A stretch of DNA of 64,000 bases. It comes from Sphingomonas taxi (GTDB lineage: Bacteria; Pseudomonadota; Alphaproteobacteria; Sphingomonadales; Sphingomonadaceae). The translations under genes were made by a program, and so were the position numbers. The notes beneath the pieces are model-generated. The model did no database searches, had not been told where the DNA came from, and saw nothing but the letters and a program-made list of their open reading frames with translations. Location of the stretch: contig NZ_CP009571.1 of the NCBI RefSeq assembly GCF_000764535.1, forward strand, positions 930,001-994,000. The letters are read 5' to 3'. Positions 36,775-45,082 of the stretch are shown piece after piece. Every line of letters begins with the position of its first letter. Position 1 is the stretch's first letter.

Positions 36775-36805
36775 CGCCGGTGACGGAGCGGGAATGAGAC
36801 CCACC

Positions 36806-36882
36806 GTGCTTCGACAGGCTCAGCACGAATGGTGAAGGGGAATCGCTCCCGCCCCGTTTGCCCTGAGCCTGTCGAAGGGCCT
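36806..36882. repeat. Inverted repeat of the CTTCGACAGGCTCAG type
   Basis: GTGCTTCGACAGGCTCAGCA (from 36806) is mirrored by TGCCCTGAGCCTGTCGAAGG (to about 36879), leaving a 30-base middle. This sequence is one of the most widespread intergenic repeats in sphingomonads and related bacteria. It lies between pgl and edd. Confidence 0.65.
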
Positions 36883-36969
36883 GTGTCCCGATCCGCTTCC
36901 GTCGTTCGTCCCGATATGGTTTATGGTGACACCTCAGGCACCTAACGCCCCCTCCCCAGGATCCGCGTC

Positions 36970-38781
36970 ATGAACCCCGAAGTCTCCGCCGTCACCGACC
37001 GCATCATCGAACGATCGCGGGAGCGCCGTGCCGCCTATCTCGCGCTGATCGAGCGCGAGCGGGAGAGCGGCGCGCGCCGGCCGCAGCTCGGCTGCGCCAA
37101 CCTCGCGCATGCCTATGCCGGCACCGAGGAGGATCGCGACACGCTGCGCGCCGATACCGGCATGAACATCGGCATCGTCACCGCCTATAACGACATGCTG
37201 TCGGCGCATGCGGTCTATTACCGTTATCCCGAACTGATGAAGGTCTGGGCGCGCGAGGCCGGCGCGACCGCGCAGGTCGCCGGCGGCGTCCCGGCGATGT
37301 GCGACGGCGTGACGCAGGGCTATGCCGGCATGGAGCTGTCGCTGTTCAGCCGCGACACGATCGCGCTCGCCACGGCAGTGGCGCTCAGCCACGGCACGTT
37401 CGAGGGCGCGGCGCTGCTCGGCATCTGCGACAAGATCGTGCCGGGCCTGCTGATGGGCGCCTTACGCTTCGGCCATCTGCCGATGGTGCTGATCCCCGGC
37501 GGGCCGATGCCCTCGGGCCTGCCCAACAAGGCCAAGGCGGCGGTGCGCGAGGCCTATGCCGAGGGCAAGGCGGGGCGCGAGGAGCTTCTCGACGCCGAGA
37601 TCCAGGCCTATCATTCCAAGGGCACCTGCACCTTCTACGGCACCGCCAACACCAACCAGATGATGATGGAGGTGATGGGCCTGCACATGCCCGGCGCGGC
37701 CTTCGTCAATCCCGGCACCAAGCTGCGTCAGGAGTTGACCCGCGCCGCGGTGCATCGCCTTGCCGGCATGGGCTGGCGCGGCAACGACTATCGCCCGCTC
37801 GGCCATTGCGTCGATGAACGCGCGATCGTCAACGCGGCGGTCGGGCTGCTCGCCACCGGCGGCTCGACCAACCATCTGCTTCACGTGCCCGCGATCGCGC
37901 GCGCGGCGGGGATCGTGATCGACTGGGAGGATTTCGATCGGCTCAGCCGCGCGGTGCCGCTGATCGCGCGCGTCTATCCCAATGGTGCCGCCGACGTGAA
38001 CGCGTTCGAGGCGGCGGGCGGCATGCCCTTCGTCATCCGCGAATTGCTGTCGGCCGGGCTGCTGCACGGCGATATCACGACGGTCAGCGGCGACAGCCTC
38101 GCCGCTTATGCCGACAAGCCGGCGATCGTCGACGATCGGCTCACGTGGCAGCCGGTCGGCGACAGCGGCGACACCAGCATCCTGCGTCCCGTCGGCGAGG
38201 CCTTCTCGCCCGATGGCGGCATGCGCATCCTCGCCGGCAACATCGGCCGCGCCTGTATCAAGGTGTCCGCGGTCGACAAGGAGCGCTGGGTGGTCGAGGC
38301 GCCGGCGCGCGTCTTCCACGACCAGCTCGACGTGCTAGAGGCGTTCAAGCGCGGCGAGCTGGAGCAGGACATGGTCGTCGTCGTCCGCTTCCAGGGGCCG
38401 CGCGCCAACGGCATGCCCGAACTGCACAAGCTGACCCCGCCGCTCGGCGTGCTGCAGAACCGCGGCTTCAAGGTCGCGCTGGTCACCGACGGCCGCATGT
38501 CGGGCGCGAGCGGCAAGGTGCCGTGCGCGATCCACTGCTCGCCCGAGGCCCTCGGCCATGGCGCGATCGGCAAGATCCGCGACGGCGACATCATCCGCGT
38601 CGATGCGGTCAACGGCACGCTCGACGCTTTGGTCGACGCGGCGGAATGGCTGGCACGGCCGCTGTGCGACGCCCCCGGCGCGGCGAGCGGCACCGGCCGC
38701 GAGCTGTTCGCGATGTTCCGCGGCCTTGCCGACGAGGCCGAGAAGGGCGCATCGGGCATGCTCGCGGCGGCGGGTCTATAG
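36970..38781 (+). CDS. edd: Phosphogluconate dehydratase
   Basis: Dehydrates 6-phosphogluconate to 2-keto-3-deoxy-6-phosphogluconate using an iron-sulfur cluster. 603 residues of the IlvD/Edd family, with GVPAMCDGVTQG, the GICDKIVPGLL and FYGTANTNQMMMEVMGLH blocks whose cysteines hold the cluster, and the VTDGRMSGASGKVPCAIH motif near the C-terminus. Followed by glk after a repeat region. Confidence 0.97.
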   Translation: MNPEVSAVTDRIIERSRERRAAYLALIERERESGARRPQLGCANLAHAYAGTEEDRDTLRADTGMNIGIVTAYNDMLSAHAVYYRYPELMKVWAREAGATAQVAGGVPAMCDGVTQGYAGMELSLFSRDTIALATAVALSHGTFEGAALLGICDKIVPGLLMGALRFGHLPMVLIPGGPMPSGLPNKAKAAVREAYAEGKAGREELLDAEIQAYHSKGTCTFYGTANTNQMMMEVMGLHMPGAAFVNPGTKLRQELTRAAVHRLAGMGWRGNDYRPLGHCVDERAIVNAAVGLLATGGSTNHLLHVPAIARAAGIVIDWEDFDRLSRAVPLIARVYPNGAADVNAFEAAGGMPFVIRELLSAGLLHGDITTVSGDSLAAYADKPAIVDDRLTWQPVGDSGDTSILRPVGEAFSPDGGMRILAGNIGRACIKVSAVDKERWVVEAPARVFHDQLDVLEAFKRGELEQDMVVVVRFQGPRANGMPELHKLTPPLGVLQNRGFKVALVTDGRMSGASGKVPCAIHCSPEALGHGAIGKIRDGDIIRVDAVNGTLDALVDAAEWLARPLCDAPGAASGTGRELFAMFRGLADEAEKGASGMLAAAGL

Positions 38782-38788
38782 CAACACC

Positions 38789-38887
38789 AACCACCCTCAC
38801 CCTTCCCACCGCCTGCGGCGGCGGGCCCCTTCCCTCTCCCGCCGGGAGAGGGAGAGACGGCGAAGCCGGCGATGGGGTGGGGGTGAG
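38789..38887. repeat. GC-rich inverted repeat between edd and glk
   Basis: The stretch opens with AACCACCCTCACCCTTCCC and ends with GATGGGGTGGGGGTGAG, its rough inverted copy, around an inner palindrome CCCTCTCCCGCCGGGAGAGGG. This composite is a known style of sphingomonad intergenic repeat and differs from the CCGGG family above. Confidence 0.6.
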
Positions 38888-38912
38888 AGCGGAACGTCAG
38901 GAGAGAACAGAA

Positions 38913-39878
38913 ATGCAGCTCGTCAGCGTCGATATCGGCGGCACCCATGCCCGCTTCGCCATCGCGGAGGTGGAGGACGGCCATGTCGTCGCGCTCGGCG
39001 AACCGGTGACGCTCAAGACCGCCGAACACGCCAGTCTGCAGACCGCGTGGCAGGCGTTCGCCGCCCGCCACGGCGCGCCGCTCCCCAAGGCGGCGGCGAT
39101 CTCGGTCGCCTCGCCGATCACCGGCGACATCATCCGCCTGACCAACAATCCCTGGGTGATCCGCCCGTCGCTGATCCCCGAGCGGCTCGGCGCGGACATC
39201 TATACCGTCATCAACGATTTCGGCGCGGTCGGTCACGCCGTCGCGCAATTGCCGCACGACGATTTCGAGCACCTTTGCGGCCCCGACATCGCGCTGCCGA
39301 CCGAGGGGGTGACGACGGTCTGCGGCCCCGGCACCGGCCTCGGCGTCGCGCAGGTGTTCAAGACCAAGGGCCGCTATCACGTGCTGCCTACCGAGGGCGG
39401 CCACGTCGACTATGCGCCGCTCGACGGCATCGAGGACGCCTTCGTCAAGCGCCTGCGTCGCACCTATACGCGTGTCTCGGCGGAGCGAATCTGCTCCGGC
39501 CCCGGCATCGTTGCGCTGTACGAGACGCTCGCCGAACTCGAAGGCCGCGCCGTTCCCAGCCGCGACGACAAGACGATCTGGACCGAGGCGCTCGACGGCA
39601 CCGATTCGATCGCGCTCGCCGCGCTCGACCGCTTCTGCCTCGCGCTCGGCGCGGTGGCGGGCGACCTCGCGCTGGCACATGGCGCCAAGGCGGTGGTGAT
39701 CGCCGGCGGGCTCGGCCTGCGCATCAAGGACAAATTGATCCGGTCGGGCTTCGACCAGCGCTTCGTCGCCAAGGGCCGGTTCCAGAACATGATGGCGGGC
39801 ATCCCCGTCAAGCTCATCACCCATCCGCAGCCGGGCCTGTTCGGCGCCGCCGCGGCCTTCGCCCAAGAACACGCATAA
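38913..39878 (+). CDS. glk: Glucokinase
   Basis: Phosphorylates glucose with ATP. 321 residues, bacterial Glk type, with the phosphate-1 motif SVDIGGTHARFA at the start, INDFGAVGHAVA, GPGTGLGVAQV and the EGGHVDYAP block. The ATG at 38913 has CAGGAGAG upstream. It supplies glucose 6-phosphate to zwf in the same cluster. Confidence 0.95.
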   Translation: MQLVSVDIGGTHARFAIAEVEDGHVVALGEPVTLKTAEHASLQTAWQAFAARHGAPLPKAAAISVASPITGDIIRLTNNPWVIRPSLIPERLGADIYTVINDFGAVGHAVAQLPHDDFEHLCGPDIALPTEGVTTVCGPGTGLGVAQVFKTKGRYHVLPTEGGHVDYAPLDGIEDAFVKRLRRTYTRVSAERICSGPGIVALYETLAELEGRAVPSRDDKTIWTEALDGTDSIALAALDRFCLALGAVAGDLALAHGAKAVVIAGGLGLRIKDKLIRSGFDQRFVAKGRFQNMMAGIPVKLITHPQPGLFGAAAAFAQEHA

Positions 39879-39892
39879 GAGGCTCCTGCGTC

Positions 39893-40498
39893 ATGACCGA
39901 CATCGCCACCATCATGCAGACCAGCGCCGTCATCCCGGTGCTGGTGATCGACGACGCCGCCACCGCGCGGCCGCTGGCCGAGGCGCTCGTCGCCGGCGGG
40001 CTCAAGGTGCTCGAGGTGACGCTGCGCACCGGCGCGGCGATGGAGGCGATCGCCGAGATGAAGACGGTTCCCGGCGCGATCGTCGGCGCCGGCACCGTGG
40101 TGAACGAGAGCCAGGCACGGCAGGTGATCGACGCCGGCGTCGAATTCATCGTCTCGCCGGGGCTCACCGAGCGGCTCGCCACGCCGATCCTCGACGCGGG
40201 CGTCGCCTATCTGCCCGGCACCGCGACCGCGGGCGACATCATGCGCGGGCTCGACCTCGGCCTCACCCATTTCAAGTTCTTCCCGGCCGAGACGTCGGGC
40301 GGGCTGAAGGCGCTGAAGGCGCTGGCGGCGCCCTTCTATCAGTGCCGCTTCTGTCCGACCGGCGGCATCACCGAAGCGAGCGCGCCCGACTGGCTGGCGT
40401 TCGCACCGGTGCTGTGCGTCGGCGGCAGCTGGGTGACGGGCGGCTCGATGGCCGAGGTCGAGGCCAAGGCCCGCGCGGCGAGCGGCCTGCGCCGCTGA
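39893..40498 (+). CDS. eda: 2-dehydro-3-deoxyphosphogluconate aldolase
   Basis: Splits KDPG to pyruvate and glyceraldehyde 3-phosphate, the last step of the Entner-Doudoroff branch. 201 residues of the class I aldolase family: the catalytic Glu in VLEVTLRTGAA, GAGTVVNESQA, and the Schiff-base Lys at about 128 in THFKFFPAE. 14 bases after glk. Confidence 0.97.
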   Translation: MTDIATIMQTSAVIPVLVIDDAATARPLAEALVAGGLKVLEVTLRTGAAMEAIAEMKTVPGAIVGAGTVVNESQARQVIDAGVEFIVSPGLTERLATPILDAGVAYLPGTATAGDIMRGLDLGLTHFKFFPAETSGGLKALKALAAPFYQCRFCPTGGITEASAPDWLAFAPVLCVGGSWVTGGSMAEVEAKARAASGLRR

Positions 40499-40520
40499 CG
40501 GCAGGGCGGAGGCGGGGGGA

Positions 40521-41390
40521 TCAGTCCCCCGCCTCCGTCACCAGCCAGTCCCGGAACGCGCGCATCGCCGGCGACGGCTTGCGCGACAGCAGATGCGTCA
40601 GCCAGTAGCGGCCGGCATCGATCTCGATCGCAAACGGCTGGACGAGCTGCTCCGCGGCGAGTTCACGCAGGAACATCGCGCGCGGCGCCAGCGCGACGCC
40701 CAGCCCCGCCATCGCCGCGCTCGCCATGACCGCCGAACTGTCGAACAGCGGCCCACGCAGCGCCGGCGGCGACAGCCCCGCATCGGCGAACCACCCTTCC
40801 CACTCGCTGGTCCGGTACGACCGCAGCAGAGATTCGCGCAGCAGATCGGCCGGCTCACGCAACCGCGCGGCGATGCGCGGCGCGCAAAGCGGTGTCAGCG
40901 GCGCGGCGAGCAACGGCTCGGCCTGCGTGCCGTGCCACGCGCCGTCGCCGAAGCGGATCGCGCCGTCGAGCCCCTCGCCCGCCAGATCGACGCGGTTGTT
41001 GTTGATCGACAGGCGGACATCGACGTGCGGATGACAAGTAGCGAAGCGATCGAGCCGCGGCAGCAGCCAGCCGGTGGCGAACGTGCCCACCACGCCGAGC
41101 GCGAGGGGATGTTGCAGGCGTCCGCCCTCGAACCGGTCGAGCGTGGCGCCGATCCGGTCGAACGTCTCGGCGAGGACCGGGACCAGCGCCTGCCCCTCGT
41201 CGGTCAGCGCCAGTCCGCGCGGCAGGCGCCGGAACAGCTTCGTACCCAGCCTCTCTTCCAGCGCAGCGACCTGATGGCTCACCGCCCCCTGGCTGACGAA
41301 CAACTCGCTCGCGGCGCGGGTGAAATTGAGATGCCGTGCCGCCGCCTCGAAGGCGCGCAAAGCGTTGAGCGGGAGCTGGGCGCGATCCAT
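40521..41390 (-). CDS. LysR-family regulator (AmpR/GcvA-like)
   Basis: 289 residues from the ATG at 41390. The N-terminal helix-turn-helix is of the AmpR/GcvA branch (PLNALRAFEAAARHLNFTRA, then SQGAVSHQVAALEERLG), followed by a periplasmic-binding-protein-like effector domain. Divergent from a metallo-beta-lactamase with a perfect LysR box between, the same arrangement as ampR-ampC, so it probably controls the lactamase and may sense cell-wall fragments. The effector is inferred, not seen. Confidence 0.9.
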   Translation of the reverse strand: MDRAQLPLNALRAFEAAARHLNFTRAASELFVSQGAVSHQVAALEERLGTKLFRRLPRGLALTDEGQALVPVLAETFDRIGATLDRFEGGRLQHPLALGVVGTFATGWLLPRLDRFATCHPHVDVRLSINNNRVDLAGEGLDGAIRFGDGAWHGTQAEPLLAAPLTPLCAPRIAARLREPADLLRESLLRSYRTSEWEGWFADAGLSPPALRGPLFDSSAVMASAAMAGLGVALAPRAMFLRELAAEQLVQPFAIEIDAGRYWLTHLLSRKPSPAMRAFRDWLVTEAGD

Positions 41391-41392
41391 CG

Positions 41393-41413
41393 GCCATGAG
41401 TAAACCTCATGGC
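41393..41413. promoter_or_regulatory. LysR-type binding palindrome (T-N11-A)
   Basis: GCCATGAG (41393-41400) and CTCATGGC (41406-41413) form a perfect 8-base inverted repeat around TAAAC, and contain the T-N11-A core expected of LysR sites. It starts 3 bases from the regulator ATG and 70 bases from the lactamase start, fitting autoregulation plus divergent control. Confidence 0.75.
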
Positions 41414-41482
41414 TAAGACGAGGGAAGATGGTTTGTATGGCATTGCCGTGACGGGCATTCCGGGAACGAAGGAGACCCGTCC

Positions 41483-42352
41483 ATGATCGCCAGCCTCGTT
41501 GCCGCCATGCTCGCCGCGCAGACCACGCCCGCCGCAACAGTGCAGCGGGATGATCCCCTCACCCGGCCGATCGTCGGCGAGCATGTCGCCGAATGGCTGG
41601 CGCCGCGGCCGCCGGTGCGGGTGTTCGGCGACAGCTATCTGGTGGGCTTCGGCGGCCTCAACGTCGCACTGATCGACACGGGCAAGGGGCTGATCCTGAT
41701 CGACGGCGCCCTGCCGCAAGCCGCGCCGGCGATCCTCGCCAATGTCAGAAAGCTTGGCTTCCGGCCGCGCGACATTCGCTACATCCTTAGCACCGAGCCG
41801 CATTTCGATCATGCCGGCGGCATCGCCGCGCTCGCCCGCGCCACCGGCGCGACGGTGATCGCCAGCGCCCGTGCTGCCGAAGGGCTGCGATCCGGCCGCC
41901 TCGCCGCAGACGATCCGCAGCGCGGTTACGACAGCCGCTTTCCCGCCGTTTCCGCGGTGCGGGTGATCGGGGACGGCGAGCGGCTGACGCTGGGGCGCAC
42001 CACGGTGACCGCGCATGCGACGCCCGGCCACACGATGGGCAGCACAAGCTGGAGCTGGCGGTCCTGCGCGCGCCAAGGGTGCAGGACGATCGTCTTCGCC
42101 GCCAGCCTCAATCCCGTCTCGAGCGAAGGCTATCGCTACACCGCCACTACGAGCCGCCCGATCGTCGCCGGGTTTCGCAAGAGCTATGGGGTGATGCAGG
42201 GCCTGCCGTGCGATCTGCTGATCACCGCGCATGCCGATCAGGACGGCGCCACCGATCGCTTCCGCACGACACCCGGCGCCTGCCGTGCCTATGCCGCCTC
42301 GTCACGTCGCAAGCTCGACGCGCGCCTGCGCGAGGATCGGGCGACGCGCTGA
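41483..42352 (+). CDS. Subclass B3 metallo-beta-lactamase, B3-E type
   Basis: 289 residues with a short signal peptide, so probably periplasmic. The zinc motif, normally HxHxDH in B3 enzymes, reads EPHFDH within ILSTEPHFDHAGG: Glu replaces the first His (standard position 116). His196 (HATPGHTMGS) and His263 (LITAHADQDG) are present, and the Ser221 region reads AASLNPVS where ADSL is usual. B3-E enzymes with this substitution, such as SIE-1 of Sphingobium indicum, are known to hydrolyse beta-lactams. Divergent from an AmpR-like regulator. Activity here is not shown by sequence. Confidence 0.88.
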   Translation: MIASLVAAMLAAQTTPAATVQRDDPLTRPIVGEHVAEWLAPRPPVRVFGDSYLVGFGGLNVALIDTGKGLILIDGALPQAAPAILANVRKLGFRPRDIRYILSTEPHFDHAGGIAALARATGATVIASARAAEGLRSGRLAADDPQRGYDSRFPAVSAVRVIGDGERLTLGRTTVTAHATPGHTMGSTSWSWRSCARQGCRTIVFAASLNPVSSEGYRYTATTSRPIVAGFRKSYGVMQGLPCDLLITAHADQDGATDRFRTTPGACRAYAASSRRKLDARLREDRATR

Positions 42353-42358
42353 CCCGCG

Positions 42359-43327
42359 CTACATCTCGCCGCGCTGGCGCCGGATCGCATACCATTTCTG
42401 CACATTGGCGTTGTGCTGCGCCAAGGTGTCCGCGAACACGTGCCCGCCGGTGCCGTCGGCGACGAAATATAGCGCCTTCGACGATGCCGGGTCGAGCACC
42501 GCATCGATCGAGGCACGCCCGGGATTGGCGATCGGCCCGGCGGGCAGACCCGCTTCGGCATAGGTGTTATAACCGTTCTTCGCATGCAGCTCCGAGCGCA
42601 GGATGCGCCGGCCGAGCGGCCGACCCTTGGTGATCGGATAGATCACCGTCGGATCCGCCTGCAACGGCATCCCCTGCCGCAACCGGTTGCCATAGACCGC
42701 CGCCACCGTGCGCCGCTCGGCGGGCTTGCCGGTCTCCTTCTCGACGATCGAGGCGAGGATGATCGCCTGTTCGGGCGTCGTCACCGCGATCCCCGGCTTG
42801 CGCTTCGCCCAGGCGGCGGCGAGATAGTCGCGCATCGCCGTCTGCATCCGCGCCACCACGCTCGCGCGGGTATCGCCGCGCTGGAAGGCATAGCTGTCGG
42901 GCAGCACCGAGCCCTCGGCAGGCACCGGCACGTCGCCGGTCAATCCGTCAGCCTTCATCAGCGCGTCGTGGACGAGCACGGACGGATAGCCCTCCGGCAC
43001 CACCACCAGCCGCTGCAACACCTTGCCGCCCTGCAGCATCTTGAGGATGTCGGCCGGGCTGGTGTGCGCCGGGATGCGATATTCGCCCGCCTTGATCGGC
43101 TCGCCCGAACCGAACACGCGGGCGAGCAGGCGGAAGCGCCCGGCCGAGCGGATCGCCCCCGCCTTCTCGAGTTCGCGCGCGGCGGAGGCGAGACTGCTGC
43201 CCTCCGCGACCTGCACGGTCAGCGTCCGCGGCGCCGGACCGCTGCCACCCCAGCCCTGCACCACCAGAAACGCCGCGACGATCGCGACGAGGCCGATCAG
43301 CAGACCGAGGCAACCGACCTTGCGCAT
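42359..43327 (-). CDS. mltG: Endolytic murein transglycosylase MltG
   Basis: Inner-membrane enzyme that cuts nascent glycan strands and releases them from synthesis. 322 residues: one N-terminal membrane helix, a LysM-like domain (about 35-110), and the YceG catalytic domain with the Glu in LASIVEKETGKPAERR and the PLQADPTVIYPIT motif. 4 bases after fabF, the usual fabF-mltG neighbours. Convergent with the lactamase gene, 6 bases apart. Confidence 0.94.
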   Translation of the reverse strand: MRKVGCLGLLIGLVAIVAAFLVVQGWGGSGPAPRTLTVQVAEGSSLASAARELEKAGAIRSAGRFRLLARVFGSGEPIKAGEYRIPAHTSPADILKMLQGGKVLQRLVVVPEGYPSVLVHDALMKADGLTGDVPVPAEGSVLPDSYAFQRGDTRASVVARMQTAMRDYLAAAWAKRKPGIAVTTPEQAIILASIVEKETGKPAERRTVAAVYGNRLRQGMPLQADPTVIYPITKGRPLGRRILRSELHAKNGYNTYAEAGLPAGPIANPGRASIDAVLDPASSKALYFVADGTGGHVFADTLAQHNANVQKWYAIRRQRGEM

Positions 43328-43331
43328 GGAA

Positions 43332-44588
43332 TCAGATCGCCTTCATCACCAGCGAGGCGTTGGTGCCGCCGAAACCGAACGAATTGTTGAGCACCGCGCG
43401 CACCTCGCGCTTGCGCGCGACGTGCGGGACGAGGTCGACGCCCTCCGCACCTTCCGACGGATTGTCGAGGTTGAGCGTCGGCGGCACGATCTGGTCGCGC
43501 ATCGCCAGGATACAGAAGATGCTCTCCACCGCGCCGGCACCGCCGAGCAGATGGCCGATCGCCGATTTGGTCGAGCTCATCGACAGGCCGCCGATCGCAT
43601 CGCCGAACAGGCGCTTGACCGCGCCCAGCTCGATCATGTCGGCCATCGTCGAGGTGCCGTGCGCGTTGATATAGTCGATGTCGCCGAGCACGAGGCCCGA
43701 GCGCTTCATCGCCATTTCCATCGAGCGGAACGCGCCCGATCCCTCGGGTTCCGGTGCGGTGACGTGATAGGCGTCGCCCGACAGGCCGTAACCGACGACC
43801 TCGCAATAGATTTTCGCGCCACGCGCCTTGGCGTGCTCATATTCCTCGAGCACGACGACACCCGCGCCCTCGCCCATGACGAAGCCGTCGCGGTCGCGGT
43901 CATAGGGGCGGCTGGCCTGTTCGGGCCGGTCGTTGAAGCTGGTGTTGAGCGCGCGCGCCGCGGCGAAACCGGCGATGCCGATCGGACAGATCGTGCTTTC
44001 CGCGCCGCCCGCGAGCATCACGTCGGCATCGTCGAGCGCGATCATCCGCGCCGCGTCGCCGATCGAATGCGCGCCGGTCGAACAGGCGGTGACCACCGCA
44101 TGGTTCGGCCCCATCAGACCGTATTTGATCGAAACCTGACCCGAGATCAGGTTGATGAGCCGGCCGTGGACGAAATGCGGGCTGACGCGCTTCGGCCCCT
44201 TTTCGGCGAGGACGAGCGATTCGCTCTCGATCCCCGGCAGGCCGCCGATGCCCGATCCGATCGAACAGCCGGTGCGGAACCGCTCCGCCTCGCTCATTTC
44301 GGTGAGGCCGGCGTCCTCGAGCGCTTGGCCGGCGGCATCGATGCCATAGACGATGAACGGATCGACCTGACGCTGGACCTTGTGGTCGACGCGCTTGTCG
44401 GGGTCGAAGCCGTAAGGATGATCCGCCGGCTTGACCTCGCAGGCGATGAGGCATTTCTGGTCCGACGCGTCGAAGCGCGTGATCGGGCCGGCGCCCGACT
44501 TGCCCGCGATCAGGTTCGCCCAGGCGGTTTCGACGTCCGCGCCAAGCGGGGTCACCAGACCCAAACCGGTTACGACAACGCGCCGCAT
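43332..44588 (-). CDS. fabF: 3-oxoacyl-[ACP] synthase II
   Basis: Condensing enzyme that elongates fatty acyl chains with malonyl-ACP. 418 residues of the thiolase fold: the catalytic Cys in TACSTGAHSIGDA (about residue 168) and two His in NAHGTSTMADMIE and KSAIGHLLGGAGAVES. acpP precedes it, with a strong hairpin between; mltG follows by 4 bases. Confidence 0.97.
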   Translation of the reverse strand: MRRVVVTGLGLVTPLGADVETAWANLIAGKSGAGPITRFDASDQKCLIACEVKPADHPYGFDPDKRVDHKVQRQVDPFIVYGIDAAGQALEDAGLTEMSEAERFRTGCSIGSGIGGLPGIESESLVLAEKGPKRVSPHFVHGRLINLISGQVSIKYGLMGPNHAVVTACSTGAHSIGDAARMIALDDADVMLAGGAESTICPIGIAGFAAARALNTSFNDRPEQASRPYDRDRDGFVMGEGAGVVVLEEYEHAKARGAKIYCEVVGYGLSGDAYHVTAPEPEGSGAFRSMEMAMKRSGLVLGDIDYINAHGTSTMADMIELGAVKRLFGDAIGGLSMSSTKSAIGHLLGGAGAVESIFCILAMRDQIVPPTLNLDNPSEGAEGVDLVPHVARKREVRAVLNNSFGFGGTNASLVMKAI

Positions 44589-44650
44589 ACCCTTACTCCA
44601 TCCAGTCCAAACAGGTCGCCGACCGACGGAAGCGGGCGGCTGTTACGAAA

Positions 44651-44690
44651 AACGGCCCCCCGCCCTCACAATCGGGGACGGGGAGCCGTT
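44651..44690 (-). terminator. Terminator or attenuator between acpP and fabF
   Basis: Arms 44651-44665 and 44676-44690 pair over about 15 bases (AACGGC outer part perfect) and, read in the minus direction, are followed by TTTTTCG. It lies 39 bases after acpP and would lower fabF transcription relative to acpP, which is needed in large amounts. Confidence 0.7.
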
Positions 44691-44728
44691 CAGATCCGGC
44701 CCTTAGCGGGCGCGGGCAAGCCGAAGGC

Positions 44729-44965
44729 TCAGCCCTTGTGCTCATCGATATAGGTGATCGCGTCCTTGACGGTCGTGATCTTCTCGGCGGCATCGTCAGG
44801 GATTTCCACCCCGAACTCTTCCTCGAACGCCATGACGAGCTCGACGATGTCGAGGCTGTCGGCACCCAGGTCGTCGATGAAGCTCGCGTCCTCGGTCACC
44901 TTGTCGGCTTCGACGCCGAGATGCTCGACGACGATCTTCTTCACGCGGTCGGCGGTCTCGCTCAT
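44729..44965 (-). CDS. acpP: Acyl carrier protein
   Basis: Carries growing acyl chains on 4'-phosphopantetheine. 78 residues, very acidic, with the attachment Ser37 in [12 protein letters not shown]. Normal length and sequence. It lies between fabG and fabF in the usual fabD-fabG-acpP-fabF order. It has its own terminator, as is usual for this abundant protein. Confidence 0.98.
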   Translation of the reverse strand: MSETADRVKKIVVEHLGVEADKVTEDASFIDDLGADSLDIVELVMAFEEEFGVEIPDDAAEKITTVKDAITYIDEHKG

Positions 44966-45082
44966 GGTATAGTCCCTCTTCGCTTTGGGGGGTGTTTGTC
45001 AGTTACCAAACGCCCGTAGAACGGGGCGGTTCGGGTGGCAAGCGTCTGTTAAGGTCGATCGTTGTGATCAGCCCCAACCCGC

